Assembly: GCA_037039685.1 (NCBI GenBank)
Contig: JAWNGF010000005.1
Span: 2,604,001-2,668,000 of the forward strand
Origin: Ceratobasidium sp. AG-K
Lineage: Eukaryota > Basidiomycota > Agaricomycetes > Cantharellales > Ceratobasidiaceae
Direction: 5' to 3'
Length of the DNA stretch: 64,000 nucleotides
A program made the translations under genes and the position numbers. The notes beneath the pieces were generated by a model. That model did no database searches, had not been told where the DNA came from, and saw nothing but the letters and a program-made list of their open reading frames with translations. This document shows, piece after piece, positions 45,344 to 58,245 of the stretch. Position 1 is the stretch's first letter, and every line of letters begins with the position of its first letter.

Positions 45344-47078
45344 TTATAAAGCAATCCCAGCCAAACCCAGGCCGCCCGCTACAACCCAACTCCAGATGCC
45401 CATACCAATCCTTCCAGAGCCATTCTCACTCGCACGGCTGCCTCCACGGCTGCTCCCGCCAGATCCGCTCCCGCTCCCTCCTCCAGTCCCAGGAATAGCC
45501 TTAAGCTCGCCGTTTACGGTTGTCGGATCCAGCTGAGGCGGCATCCCGGCAGCGTTGAGTTCGGCGGCACGGGCAGTCTTGAACTCGGCCGACGCCGCAG
45601 TCGCATCTGTCAGTGGCAGGAGCTTGATGTACGGATCCCCTGTAGCAAGACCAGAGAACCCCCGGACATAGTCACCATAGTCGTAGACCGAGTAGACGTT
45701 GCGGAGCTATAATGCATATACCATCAGTCAGATGGGCAGAATAGGAAAGCAATGCGACTTACGAATGCATCTCCAAGGATGTAATCAAGTTGACCTCCAC
45801 CGGCGTTGCTCGAGAACGGTTGGAACGCATTCATGCACCAGGTGTAATTTTGACCGCTCTGGGTACTCACTACTTGGACCTGCGTCAAGTCGAGTGGGTG
45901 AATGGGAATTGCGTGGCCACTAGAAATTATTCATCAGTGCCTGCACAGGCTTAAGGTGATGCCAAGGCTTACCCAATGTTGAAGACGACTTGGGCCTCGG
46001 CAGTACAGGGAACGGCATACGTCGTATTCGTATCGTCCTCAATCAATACTCCACCCATCGAACTATAGATCGCATGGGCGAGCTCGGGTGTGAGCTGGGG
46101 CAACGAGTACCCAGTATCGAGCAACGCCGAGGCCTTGCCCGCCGGTGGAACCCGGTCGCCAGTCACGCTGCTGGTCAGCGTCTGTGCCTTGCCGTTGATC
46201 GTGACTCCGTCCACTAGCACATTCCAATAAATGTTCGCCTCGGCACTGCTCGAGAAAATCGGGATCTCGGCCGTGTTGCCGACGGCCTCAAGTCCGGGAG
46301 CAAACGTTCCAACATCAAATGCGCCAACATCGGTATCGTTCCCGTCGCCAGTTCGGTCGAGTCGAAACGCGATGTGGTTCGGCGTTGTGGGATCCGAGGC
46401 AAAGATATTTGACAAGATCGTCCGGCCCCAGTTTTGGCCGCCTGTCGCTCCGGCAACGCCGTTGGCGATTTTCGAGAGTGTGTCGAAACCGAGGCCGAGT
46501 AGGCCGTGAGTTAGGTTGGCTTCAATCAAGCTCATGTCGTGTTGCTCTTGAACGAGGAGGATCGATTGGTTTTGGACTGTGTACCCCGCAAATTCGAGCG
46601 TCATTTGTCCGACGTACCCCGCAACGGCCCCTCGACCGTATTCGAGCTTTAGCGGCATGTCGGTCTAAACATAGCGAACGAGTCAGGCGGTTGTTGGCAA
46701 TCTCAGGCGAAATCAACGTACGTAGACTACAGCATCGGTATACAGGTCTCGCGTCTCCCTCGTTGGATACAACCAGGTATCCGAACTGCCTGTGTCAACC
46801 TGCATTATAACATCTAAAAAATAAAACGGTTTCAACATTTGGTCGGAAACGAAGCAAGTCGGCAACATACCTTTTCCCTTAATCTGCATTTTCGAGGTAT
46901 AGATGTTGTTTTCCCTATTGCTCAGAGTGAGCGAGCCACTGGCAGCAAGAATTGCATATCCGCGACGTTCGAGACTAGCCGGGAGAGGTGCTCGTGGCTT
47001 GATTCGGGATACGGGAAGGTGAAAGGCCGACGCAGCCGAGACAACAGTCAACAGGGAGAGTGCACCAGACGTCTTCAT
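45344..47078 (-). CDS. Pepsin-like aspartic protease, probably GPI-anchored
   Basis: Start chosen at 47078 (MKTSGALSLLTVVSAASA) because it gives a clear signal peptide; the open frame extends upstream without one. Family A1: the first catalytic Asp is in MQVDTGSSDTWL (about 46790), the flap region is EYGRGAVAGYVGQM, the second Asp is in ALLDTGYSLPQL (about 46110). Between them is HGLLGLGFDTLSKIANGVAG. The C-terminal part has a Gly/Ser-rich spacer (GGGSGSGSGGSSRGG) and a hydrophobic tail WSWVVAGGLGLAGIAL, the pattern of a GPI-anchor signal. The second motif reads DTGY rather than DTGS/T. Likely on the plasma membrane or wall; yapsin-like wall processing is possible. About five exons. Confidence 0.9.
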
Positions 47079-48036
47079 GGGGGTGGTTGAGAACGAAACA
47101 CCAGCCCGAGGTTTTGCTTCGGGCGTCGGCGGTTGGTCAAAGAAGCTTGTTGTGTGGCTGTGTCCAGAACAACCGTTGAATAGCTTTGTTCCTGGAGATC
47201 GCATGGATCCATTGAGCAGGGACCAGCTACGCACTTACACCCTGTCTTGGGGTTCAGTGCGATGACCAACGGATAAGCCCAGTGATCATCACCTTCTCCG
47301 GTAGCTCGTGCACACGCGCCCGTAATCGATGCATTGGGGGAGTCTAGTTTATGAAGGAATTTTTGATAACCATGCTTCCCATGCACGAAGCAGAGTGGAT
47401 GGCTAGGTAACTAGCAGAGCGTGGTGCCACTGGTGGTCGGGGCAGCGAGTGAACCGAACCGTCGCGTAGTGGTCATCACGAAGCGCCCCGATTTTCGACG
47501 ACCACGCTGTTAGATTCGCACCTATCACTAAGTACCCTGCCCATAGGGAGGTTTCTTCTGCAGGTATCCCTAACCTACGGGTGTTCAGTGGTATGGAAGT
47601 TACTCGTGGAAGTTGTCATCATTTAAGTTACACTCATGGTTGTAAGAGTTTTACGCTTTGACCCTCCGCCGCCAATGCATTGTGCAAGTTGGCGAATCAG
47701 AAGCTTCCACCCAGAGCCTGAGCATTATGTACTCGTGAGACGTTAACGTAATATTTTGGTGTTCTTTTCGTAGCCCCAATCTGCGGAATCATGCTATTAA
47801 AAGTGTTGTATTTCTGCGAACTACCCACCTGGTACAATCTGTTGCAGGTGTCCTGGCGAGAAATACAACGAACCATACCAGAAATTGCGTTCGTAACTGC
47901 GGACTATAGCTATTCGGGACAAGAGGCAACATCTCAACCGAATTTCTAGCCAAATCAACCGCGTAAATAACACGGTAACAAATACTAGTACTCAAACCCA
48001 ATGTATCTAAATCACACAACTCACGAGCAAAGCATT
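47079..48036. other. Intergenic region, no gene recognised
   Basis: Upstream region of the aspartic protease and 3' flank of the lectin gene. A minus-strand frame at 47075-47386 has no motif support. Confidence 0.5.
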
Positions 48037-49075
48037 TTAGAGATCTTGAATCGCAATCCACTGTCCCTCCGCACTATTCACATTCAACTCGACCCAGGAA
48101 TCGATATGTGCGGTCATTCCTCGCGTTGTCGCGTCAGTAACATATGCTTTTAGACGGAGGTGGGCTGAATTCTCCGAGTCGATTCGGCTGAGGGCGAAGT
48201 AGACCTTAGGAGGGCGCTTGAATTCTCGGTCGAAAATAATCGCCTGTGAATGGGTATGTTGAGGGCCGTTTCGCCCCCCGATTTCGGATGTGCTAAATCG
48301 TCCAGATTTGATGTTTGAGCGCGACGCAGGGTACGCAATCCATGATACCTCTACATGGTACCATATCATGTCGAACCATTTTCTGCCCTTCACTATGAAT
48401 CCCGTAGTTGTCACCGCCGTGGCTTCTACTTGAATATACCACCCAGCATCGCTGTCAACATGAATTCCGTTAAGCCAGACGATAACCTCGGGAGTGGACC
48501 CGAACTCCTGATCGAACGATACATTGTGGACTAGTTGCTCATTTAAAAGGGTCACCTTCCCATGCTGGAACTCGCGGTCGGGCCTTGGTATTGGAAGCCA
48601 AGTGCACGCTGCACTATATAGTATTGTGTCTCTCCATGCGTCAAGATGAACTGTGGCGCTAAACTTCCCGCTCGAGTCGACATACTTGACATTATCGATA
48701 TAACACTTGACACGGATGTCCCTTTCCCGACTAAAATCGAGCTGGTGAGTCCAATGGGATAGTAGGAGGGTGGGTAGGGTGTTATGATTCCAATCGCGTT
48801 TGCTATTGAACCGATGTTTGATAATGGGCGGATCTGCGCCGTGTTGAAAGTGTTGTAGTGACCGGACATGCCCTTGGATGGTGAATTAGTACTAGTTTAG
48901 AACCATGGCGAGATTTCAATTACTGTAGAGATACTTGAACTTTGAGAAGCGTGTAGTTGCGTTGAGATTGGGTTTGAGGTGGCGGCCGAAGCAAAGATTT
49001 TCGAGGTCGGCACCAAGGGATTTTTGGTCTTCTAGCTCTCGCTGCTTGCCGGCTATCGTCGAGGCCAAAGTGTAT
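48037..49075 (-). CDS. H-type lectin domain protein, three repeats, 5' end unresolved
   Basis: Three tandem H-type lectin (PF09458-like) units. Unit 1 (48560-48800) has HQLDFSRERDIRVKCYIDNV. Unit 2 (48310-48530) has FDQEFGSTPEVIVWLNGIHV, ..TTTGFIVKGRKWFD and WIAYP. Unit 3 (48037-48260) has FDREFKRPPKVYFALSRIDS and MTAHIDSWVELNVNSAEGQW. Such domains bind N-acetylgalactosamine-type sugars in snail agglutinin and discoidin. An upstream exon (48924-49040) reads GKQRELEDQKSLGADLENLC then GRHLKPNLNATTRFSKFKYL. It is spliced by a 51-nt intron (48873-48923, with the branch TACTAAT). A coding frame further 5' could not be fixed, so the N-terminus is uncertain. No signal peptide was found in the part seen. 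Confidence 0.8.
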
Positions 49076-49905
49076 TGCAATGTTCACTCAAACACACCGC
49101 TTCATAGGCTAAGTGATAGATGTGGCGAGCAAAATCGATAGGATCGTTTTGGTAGATTAGGATGAAGATTAAATGGCGACAGCCAAAGTTTATGCTGAAT
49201 GGAACTGGGAGCGCCGATCCTCGGTTTGGCGCTTGGAGCCCGAATTCCTGATGGAGCAACAGGCTCCCGGCATATATCCTGGAATGAACCGCACACATCC
49301 GAATGGGTGGAGAGCAATGACCGCAAACCCAATATTTCTTGCTTCAAGCAGGTATTCCCTTGGTACGTGATAGATTTGGAGGGCTTTCATATAAACAGCT
49401 GAGCCGGATACCCATACACAGACAATTATGTTTGAACGACTCGATGGCAGGGAGCACGCTCCACCCGGCCAACACGATTACCAGACCCTCCGATCACGCT
49501 TACGCCTACAGCAAACCAGCTCCACAGTGGTTAAGGGATAAACTCCAACAGTGATTGTCGAGGGAGAAGGGCTAAAAGTCAAGCTTATGCGTTTGCACAA
49601 TTACCGTACTTCTGCACCTGAATCAGTCAGTCTCTCTAAACGGACGTTTTGTCTGGCACCAATGTCCGGCGCATGTATTTAGGTCGCTACGGCGAACTGG
49701 AACCGCTAGTCGTGTCCGAAGTTATAATTCCGAGGATCAACTCCAGACACTGGTAGGACCGGTTACTGTACCAATCTTGTTCCGCGCCTTATTCCAACAA
49801 GGGAAGCAATTAACAATATCATTAAACAAATGAGTAAACAAATACGTAAAACATTATATACAGTCTTTGGCTAAGAGACCCCTCCTCTAACTTTGAAACC
49901 GTTCT
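49076..49905. other. Intergenic region with the unresolved 5' part of the lectin gene
   Basis: Overlapping minus-strand frames at 49053-49390 contain RHIYHLAYEAV before a possible donor, but none could be joined with confidence. 49400-49905 shows no gene. Confidence 0.4.
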
Positions 49906-52698
49906 TTAGACCTGCTGATAGTGCGTTCCTTCCTCTGGCTCCTCAATTAGGTGTCTGTTTGTGAGAGGGTATTGTCAGCAGCAACACTTGGTTCCTTACT
50001 CAGGGGATGTACTTACACGTCGCGTATATGATCAAGAACATGGTCGTCGTAGTAGCGCTGCGTGATGCGAATCCGGGCACACTGAATGCACTTCATGGTG
50101 TTGGTCCGAACGGGCTGGATTTTGTCACCATCGGCTACTACTCTGACCAGTGGCCTAGTCGGATTAGTAGCCTCAACATCATGAGTATAAACAAAGGTGA
50201 AGTTCTTGGCCGCGCGAAATGAACGGGACTCTGAGGTGTGTTTCCAAGAGTATGCCTCGCCAATATAGTGCTCTATCTGGAGAGCGAAGGCCGGTTAATG
50301 GCATCATCACCGAAACATTACTTCAACCCTCACCAATTTTTTCCATGACATGTACTCGGGTGGTGTGTGACACCTTCCGCATTGGAATACATCGCCCATC
50401 GCCCTCAGCTCTAAAAAGGACGCATTGGGTCGCTCCAGGGTTTCCAGCAAAGCTTTCGCGATACCAGATGCTTTGGCACTATAGACGGTATCTGGAGGCA
50501 TGCCGTCCCAGTTAAAGTCCTCGGGATAATAGTGGACGCGACTAGAAAATGTGTCAAAGACGACATCGGCTCGGATAAGCTTCCGCCGATCTGCTGGAAG
50601 GTCACTGATAGGTTTGGTATGGCCACGAGAGCCAATGATTAGGTCGAAACCTGGAACGTCGCTGAAGTCTGGAGCTACAGTATTTTCGGGTATCATTTGA
50701 AGCAAGCTGGTTTCAATTGTGGTTTGCCAATCCCCAATGGAAGTCAGGAAAGACTCGAGTTCGTCATCCAACGTGTCCACTAGTTCTTCTGCAGTTATAT
50801 CGAGCTTCATTACCAGCTCGTCGATTCGTGGACCATAACTAGTGCTCTTGCAGTAATTAGTGGGAAATGCCTGACGTAGCGCCTTATTTCCCACATATCT
50901 GTCAAGGTGGTATCGCAGATTCGAGGGTTGTACACGTACCTGGTGTGGACCACATTGAAAATCTTTAGACGATGACCCCGAAGGCAGGATTTTGGGGATC
51001 GCTCTGGCAAATGGGTCCAACTCTTTCCTAGTTGTAGCGAGCCAATCCAGGAACCTAAATTGACGGTCAGCCGCGCGACGGCCCCGTTGATTCTTAACGC
51101 GCTGCTCGCGATTCAGTTCGACGTATTCGAGTAAACCAGGCAAGAGTTCTTTCCATTCTGATGTTACCATATAATCAGCAACCAAGGCACTGGAGACGGA
51201 GGACGCCTTACCTTGGTCGTTCAGCGGTTTAGTGGTGTGGACCCAGGAAAGCCATTGCTTCTTTCTTTCGTGATCATACGTATTAAAGTCTTGTTTCTCC
51301 CATCCAAGTTTCATCAGACGCGATTCGATTCTAATCATAGTTCGAATGTCAAGTAGGCTAGGCGGGAAAGAGTCAAATAAACTCACTCGTTTTGTCGCGC
51401 GTCTTTGAGATCGTTCAGCTCGTCTTCCCGGAACTTGTCTCGCATCTGGAGCCATGCTTTCAAGAGAATCCCAGCCTAACATTCCCAGTGCACAAACCAT
51501 TACTTAAGTTATTATCGGGAATGCATACAGCGATTGGACGTACCTGGTCTCTCTGGCGAACCTCCTGTTGTCTGGCTCCAATCCACGAATCTCCAGCGCT
51601 TGGATCGGCCGCGGCGGCAAACTCCTTGAGCTTTGCTTTGACCGCCACAGCGTCATCGAGTAGACACCACCACACACCATCGTGTTTGCCCGGCATGAGG
51701 TCTGAAATCGAATAAGTCAATCGAATAGATGGTCCAGTACTGGGCACACCTGGAGAACTGAATACCAATGTACGGTCGGTTACTCTACTCGTATCCACAG
51801 CTCTGCCATTCCCGATTTAATCCATATTAAAACGTTATCCAAACCGGGGTCCAACTCACTGTTTATCCCGACACTTGTTACACAGTCGCACCAGAAGGAA
51901 TGGATCCATATCGCGAGGAGCTATTTGACCACAGGTCTGTTGTTGATGCTCAGGTTTAGAATTGTAGTGGTCCATCGAAACCAAACGCACCGAGCATGTC
52001 TTGGTAAAAAGTAGCGCTGCATACTGAGGTTCACAGAGACTCTTAGGGCACGGAGGTAGTCCAGCAACATTGGACAGAGCAGACACCCAGACGGGAGAAG
52101 TCCGACGGCTCATAAAGAGCTCGCGGAAGAACTTGCTTACTCTCGAGAGCAGTACGAGTTCGAGCGGGTGAAGATACTTGGCAATCTAATCCGCGTATCA
52201 GTGTTGAAGCCTCCAGTTCGACTTCAAGCGGTACACTTACCTCAATAAATACCTCAATTGGCATGTTCATAAAGATCTCGAGCTTGGCGCTAGTTTTCGC
52301 TCGTTTGGGTGCTTTAACGACCGGAGCAGCCTCGGACTCAACACTCTCCTGCTGAGCATGCTTACGCCGAGACTTGGCTTCAGGTTTTTTCGGCTTGGGT
52401 GCAGCTTTGCCTAACGTAAACGTGAGTTCGAGTTGGAAGCAGCGTTGATGACAAGAGATACTTACTGCTCTTATTGGCCTTCGGGGTAGGTTTCTTGACG
52501 ACTGTTAAATTGTTTAGTATAAAACACATTCCGCCTAGCATGAATTTGACAAACCGGTCGTGGTCTCTGTTGAGCTAGATTTCTTGGGTCTAGTAGATGA
52601 CCTTGTTGCGGGCTTTGATCTACCCAAGGACCATGGTTAGTTTCTCCATTGTAGCTAAGCAAGTCATTCACATACGCAGATCGAGTACGAGGAGGCAT
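49906..52698 (-). CDS. F-box protein with Cys pairs, large C-terminal region
   Basis: Start 52698 (MPPRTRSA). A Lys/Pro/Ala-rich disordered N-terminus (PKPKKPEAKSRRKHAQQ) with a likely nuclear signal is followed by the F-box KLEIFMNMPIEVFIEIAKYL then HPLELVLLSRVSKFFRELF (52140-52280). After it comes a Cys-pair segment CSTCGQ...RLCNKCRDK (51870-51985) that looks zinc-binding. The long C-terminal part (50300-51500) contains WLATTRKELDPFARAIPKIL and GCPHTPP-like pairs CGRCHTPPEYM near 50350. A final CIQC precedes ARIRITQRYY. It ends HLIEEPEEGTHYQQV with stop 49906-49908. The F-box should bind Skp1; the target is unknown. I have seen this layout as an expanded family in agaricomycete genomes. About 12 exons. 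Confidence 0.8.
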
Positions 52699-54573
52699 TT
52701 TGGAGGTTGATGGCTGTCGTCGATTGCGTTGAGAATGAACATCGGCGCTGATGTCCGGGTGGCAATTATCAAGGTGCGCGAATTGTCACGTGAAGGTGGT
52801 GCTACCGGTGGCAAGGTACGGGTATCCACATGGACCGACGTGAAAGCGCGCGCGGGTAATCCAGAGTTGTTTCGTGTCTTCAAATCCAACCGAAACGCAG
52901 AGTTTGGTCCTCGGTCAAACACCGGCGGCAACACGTGACCACACCCCTTTCATATTGGGTCCTGATCTTCCAACTTCCACCTATCCCTGCGCTGGTTGTT
53001 AACCGCACGCTCGATCATCTCTGAACATTTGATGTGTTAAGACAAACTCTCCAATAACGACAGGTCCGCATGTGAGGACAATGTCACGCTTGCACGATCG
53101 GCGGCGTTATTGTTGGATGGGCGGTGAGCTGAGATCAACTCCCGTTCATTCCGCTACCTATTCATTTAGTCGGGTTGAGGTCTTGGCCCCTGTGGCGGAG
53201 ACTCAAGACCCAAACCGATGCATCTCGAACAAGTACAGCCTTGAGCCGATTCACTGGTGTATTTTCTTGCCAGCGACGCTACCTTAGTAGGCTGCTTGAT
53301 CTATCCTTCCCAAGCTGACATCAACCAGGTACGTACTACTCGATCGATTTCCTTTGATCGTGGATCTTCTCCGCGTGCGAGATCGGGCCCCACGAGATTC
53401 TCCAGCGATTATCTACTTCTCGGTTCTCAGCTCCGCACTGCATAGAACCCCCCCTGTCTTCATTATTCCCTTCTTGGGTTGGTCTAGCTACTGCAAGCCT
53501 CATCTCGATCACACCTCTACTACACCAAGCTCACGGTCACGAGCAACTATTCGACGCGCGATCCTCATGCTGGCGTCCGTAAACTAGCCGCATGGGCGAA
53601 CAAGCGGGTTGATAGTAGCGAAGTCAAAACAAATGAATGTTGATGACTGTTCCGAGGCCCCAATGCACCATTGTAAGTATGCAGGGGAACCCCGGGTTCC
53701 CTGGCCCTCTATCTTCTCCCCTCAAGCTCGTGTCTCGGGTCCTTTCGGCCTCCTCACTGGATTGCTCTTATGTATTATGGCTCCTTTCTGCTTCCCCCCC
53801 CTCTCTTAATGGTTATTACAAGTAGTGTACATGTCTCGCGTATGCCTTTGACTGACCCGTTTCCCCCCTTTTGCGGTTGTGTCATGTTTGGCCTTACGCC
53901 ACCCCACCTCTCGAGCAGCACACCATAAGGCCTGGCCTTGTATGTACAAATAATACTTGATTGAAGAAAAAAAAGGGGGAATCGCTCTTATTACTGTTAC
54001 CTATGGCGACGTAGCTAGCAAAGCAGTGTATATATTTGTAGCTACCTCATCGAGAACGCCAATAAAAACGAGCCACTAAATTTAAACTGGTAGCTCAACC
54101 CGTTCAAGTGATGGCGTTTTACATGTGAGTTTGAGGTCGATGTGGGTAGCGTGAAGGGGTTTGTAGAGTCCGTGGCCATGCTGTTTGTATGCCGGCCGGG
54201 TTAACGTTTCAGGCAATGGGTCAGTGCTGGTAGAAAATAAGCTATATCTCGAGTTCAAATCCTTCAAATATAGCATCGCTACCCCACGCGCTTGGAAAGG
54301 GTGTGTTTTTTTTTGGGGGGGGGGGTGGGAAGTGACATTGGGATGGTTAAAGGTATTGCCCACTGACTTCTCAACAATGGATGCCTCGGGACAAATAGAC
54401 GATGGCTATCCCGGATAAGGACATGGACCTTGGAGATTTGAATACACTAGGCACAAGTTGTATAGTATGTCGCGCAAGCAAGCACATGCTCAGTGGGTCC
54501 GGCAGGTTCCGACGTGGCGACCAATCGCATAAAGTAATATTCGACGAATTACAGATCGCGAACAAATGATATT
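52699..54573. other. Long intergenic region (1.9 kb)
   Basis: No conserved coding or RNA gene recognised. A T/G homopolymer run (T9 then G11) sits at about 54305-54326. Pyrimidine-rich tracts occur near 53740-53870. Confidence 0.5.
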
Positions 54574-54965
54574 TTATCCTTTGGCGATTTGCTTGGTCAG
54601 GTTATCAATATACATTTGTAGCGTTGCATTTCCCGATGTGAGTTTATCTACTTCGCCCTGCACAGTCTGCACGCGCCCTAATAAAGCTGAAGGGCGATAA
54701 GGCGGGGCTTGGCGAAGAGAAAGCATTGACTTACTGCGGAGATCCTCCTGGGCGGCGATGATGTCTCTGCCCCGTGTCATCAGTCCATGCGAGCAACAAG
54801 GTGGGAGCGTACGTACTTGATCACCGTGTCCTTTCTCATCGCATCCTTGAGGATATCCCCAGAAGGCGACCGGTTGGGCGTAGGAGCCCCCCATCCACCT
54901 GATATGGCTTCCTCTTCCTCATATCCAAAAGGATTTGTTTGGGACAATGGCGAAGAATATGCCAT
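54574..54965 (-). CDS. Short coiled-coil protein, SCOC-like
   Basis: Three exons encoding about 97 aa. The N-terminus (MAYSSPLSQTNPFGYEEEEA) is disordered. The C-terminal half (LLGRVQTVQGEVDKLTSGNA then TLQMYIDNLTKQIAKG) is a coiled coil with heptads, close in pattern to SCOC/Slo1-type proteins that bind Arl GTPases at the Golgi. Both introns keep frame: VIK|DIIAAQEDL and LR|TLLGRV. Role inferred from the family only. Confidence 0.75.
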
Positions 54966-55358
54966 GGTGGTTGTGGTGTTTTGCCAATGAGCACGTGATG
55001 TAATCGAACCCAGAAGTGAATGTCACGTGGAAGATCTCACTTTTACCAACCTTCTCGATCGCAATCCATTGCGTCGCCCATGTGGGGTACTTGCTTGTGA
55101 TGCCGAAGCTATGTCATCTCCCACCATACATGCTTCGAAAGGGACACGCTCTATCCTTTTGAGAAGCAAATTCCGTTCAAGTCCCATATACGTCGGACTT
55201 TTTGGAGACAAATACCATCCCAGGTTCCGTTGGATCGCCCTCTCGGCAGTCCCGGGGCCCGGTCCATGAAGCGCAAGGAATGCCCCATCCTCAGTACGCT
55301 CGTGGAAATGGAGCTATAAAACGAGACGCGTTGTGGTTTGGTATACTGGTACGACGGC
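54966..55358. other. Divergent promoter region, SCOC-like gene and P450
   Basis: No other gene was seen. It contains two CACGTG/CACGTGA-type words (54991 and 55023) that could be bHLH or bZIP sites. Confidence 0.4.
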
Positions 55359-57767
55359 ATGCATTCTGAAGACAAGGCATGGTTTGCTCCTGGAGTTCCA
55401 GTCGTATTCGCATCCCTCCGAGGACTGTTACTCCCTCCAATTGTGATCTATAATATCCTAGGTTATCTATCTCGACATGAACTGGGATACAAACCAATTC
55501 AACCATTTATTGGAAGTCCCGCCTTGCGCATTCTATCTACTATTGCAATTCTAGTCGTTTATACTACCCTGAGGAAAACTGCCAAACGTATTCAAAGACG
55601 ACAGGACCGGAAAAGGCTCGGGCCAGATGTTGTTGAGGCTCCTCGTATCCAACGGAGACTTCCGTGGAACATAGAGTGGGTTGCAGAGGCGGTCCAAGCT
55701 CGCAAGAGAGGTCAGTTTGTTGGTACCTTCTAGTGAAACGCTCACGAACAATATCATTCAGATTACATCGGCGAAGTGTTCCTCAGATGCTTCCCTACAC
55801 ATGGATACACGTTCAATATGAACCTGTTTGGCGGCGACCAGGTTAGTGGGCTTTATTTTAGCGCATTACCATGGTGTTCAACGCGTGATAGATATTCACA
55901 TGTGACCCTGAATGCATCAAAGCAGTCTTGAGTACCGAATTCAATAGCTTCAAAAAGGGTAAGCGGGCTACCCAGGATCCAACAATGGTTTTATTCACCT
56001 ATACCTCCATCCAGGTAGAAGATTTCAGACCAAAATGCAAACAGTTTTGGGTGTCGGTGTGTTCAACTCAGACGGGGAAATGTGGCAGCTTCACCGATCC
56101 ATGTCACGCCCCTACTTTCATCGCGAACGAGTTACACATGTGGATCTCTTCGCTCAACACTCGGATATCGCCATTTCGCGCATGCTTGCGAGACTCTCCG
56201 AGCCGAACTCCCCCGCTGTGGATGTACAAGACCTTGTCGGACGCTTTACTCTCGATTCGGGTACTGAGTTCTTGTTCGGAAGTTCTACCCACTCTCTCGA
56301 TGCGCGATTGCCGTACCCCCACGAGGTGCCGGCGGACGCGAGCGCCACATTCGCGGCTGCGTTTGGAAATGCGCAGGAGCAACTGATGGGAAGATTCGCT
56401 CTGGGGCTACTATGGCCGTATTTCGAGCTTTTGGAAGACAAGACGGCCAAGAGTATGAAGGTTATCAACGCGTTTACCAACCCAATCCTTCAGGCCAAGT
56501 TGAAGGAGAAGAGAGAAGGGCGGTTGAACTTGAAAGAGAAAGGAGAAGGAAACGAGGAAGGAGAAACTCTGCTGGATCATTTGGTTAGATTCTCGGATGG
56601 TACGTTCTGGCTGATTGGTAGCGCTGGGGTTACTGAGCTGAATGACTGCATGCGTGGGTGTAGATGAAAAAGTAATCAAGGACGAGCTTTTAAATATACT
56701 TATTGCTGGTCGGGACACCGTACGTATTTGTGTATGCTTTACCATTTTGACACTGATCAGCCATTTAGACGGCAGCCACGTTGACATTCGCTTGCTATGC
56801 CCTCGCAATGTATCCATCTTGTCACGCTAAACTACGAGCAGAAGTATTGGAGACCTTTGGAGCCTCAGATCACCCTTCGTTTGAAGTGTTGAGAGGAATG
56901 AAATACCTCCGTGCATTTATCAATGAGGTCCTCCGGTGAGCTTATGTGCATAATGACCTGGTCACCCGGTCTCACCTATTCGTACAGGGTTTTCCCTCCT
57001 GTTCCATTCAACGAACGTACCGCAGCACGATCAACCACGTTCAAGTCTGGTGGGAAGAGATATTATGTCCCTGCAGGTGCTCAGTGAGTGATGCAACACC
57101 GTCGTTGATTCTCATGCGTTAACCAATACTCTACAGAATCCCTATCTCGATTTTCCACATGCACAGGCGTAAAGATCTCTGGGGGGTAAGTGGTCAACCA
57201 ATCAAGTTTCCAGGCATCAAATGACACTACAGCCTTGTAGCCCGATGCCGACGAATTCGACCCGGAACGTTGGCTCGATGAGCGATTGAAGAAATACCTC
57301 ACACCCAACCCCTTTATTTTCCTTCCGTTCAGCGCTGGTCCTCGTATTGTAAGTTAGGTACACAACTTATGGAGAAGCTCGTACTAAAATATACGATTCA
57401 AAGTGTCTCGGTCAACAGTTTGCCTACAAGTGAGCCTCAATTATCTGCCGCGAACTTCAGCACTAACATCGTTTTGACTGACAGTGAATCCTCGTATTTC
57501 CTTGTACGGTTGCTCCAGCGAATTGATCAAATCACGCTTGCTCCTGAGGCGCAGCCACCTGAAACCCTTCCGCCGCCTCACTGGAAGGCAGGGGCAGGAC
57601 GCGAGGCTATCGAGCAGTTTTGGCCAAAGAGTCATTTGACTATGTACGCGAATGTAGGTGATTCAGACCATTGCACGGCTTGAGGTTGACATGGGATTTT
57701 GCCCTAGGGCGGCCTTTGGGTACGAATGCGGGAAGCCAACGAGGGGAATGTCGAGCGCAAGGTGTAA
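55359..57767 (+). CDS. Cytochrome P450, CYP63-like (copy 1)
   Basis: Start ATG at 55359 ([15 protein letters not shown]), then hydrophobic N-terminal segments ([18 protein letters not shown] and [14 protein letters not shown]). Next come the family phrases [38 protein letters not shown] and [17 protein letters not shown] helix LIAGRDTTAATLTF; K helix ExxR in [25 protein letters not shown]; heme loop [19 protein letters not shown], interrupted by an intron just before the Cys. Stop 57765-57767. CYP63 enzymes of white-rot fungi oxidise alkanes, fatty acids and aromatics; the substrate here is unknown. Same strand as copy 2, 478 bp upstream of it. Confidence 0.92.
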
Positions 57768-58245
57768 TAGAAGAGATGTGTAAAGTTGCTGTAATTGTTT
57801 CAGGATCAATGTAGTCGGGCTAAATGTCGCTGCGGGTGACCATATTTGGGTTGGCTACATCACGGTCACCTGACGTAAATCGTGATCGGCGATGATTTGA
57901 CCGAACCCCCGACCCCGCACCTAGGGTGCCCCTGCGTTCGCTTTACCAGCGTACCCAATCAGAGCTTGTCTAGAGTTTTGCTTGTGCTCCCCGACCAGTC
58001 CGAGCCAGACAAAGAGCTAAAATACCCCCTGAATAAACGTGGTAAAGCATTTGACGTCCCGGCTCCCCACAACGGCACGGATGCGCGTGCCTACGAGAAT
58101 CTGGCTAGACCTCGGCAACCGCAAGTGATAACCTTGTCCGGCCGGTCGAGCCTCTAGTATTTAACGGCCCGAGTATTAGCTAGGGGACCTCCCATCTGTT
58201 GACTATCCTACAACTCGCAAGCAGCAAAATAACGCACTACTAAAT
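57768..58245. other. Intergenic region between P450 copies 1 and 2
   Basis: Promoter of copy 2. The frame at 57882-58157 has no motif support. No inserted element was recognised. Confidence 0.45.

Noticed and set aside
54995..55020. GGGTTCGATTAC-like word (minus strand), possible tRNA T-arm
   Set aside because: Flanking bases cannot form a T stem, and no D or anticodon arm is present.
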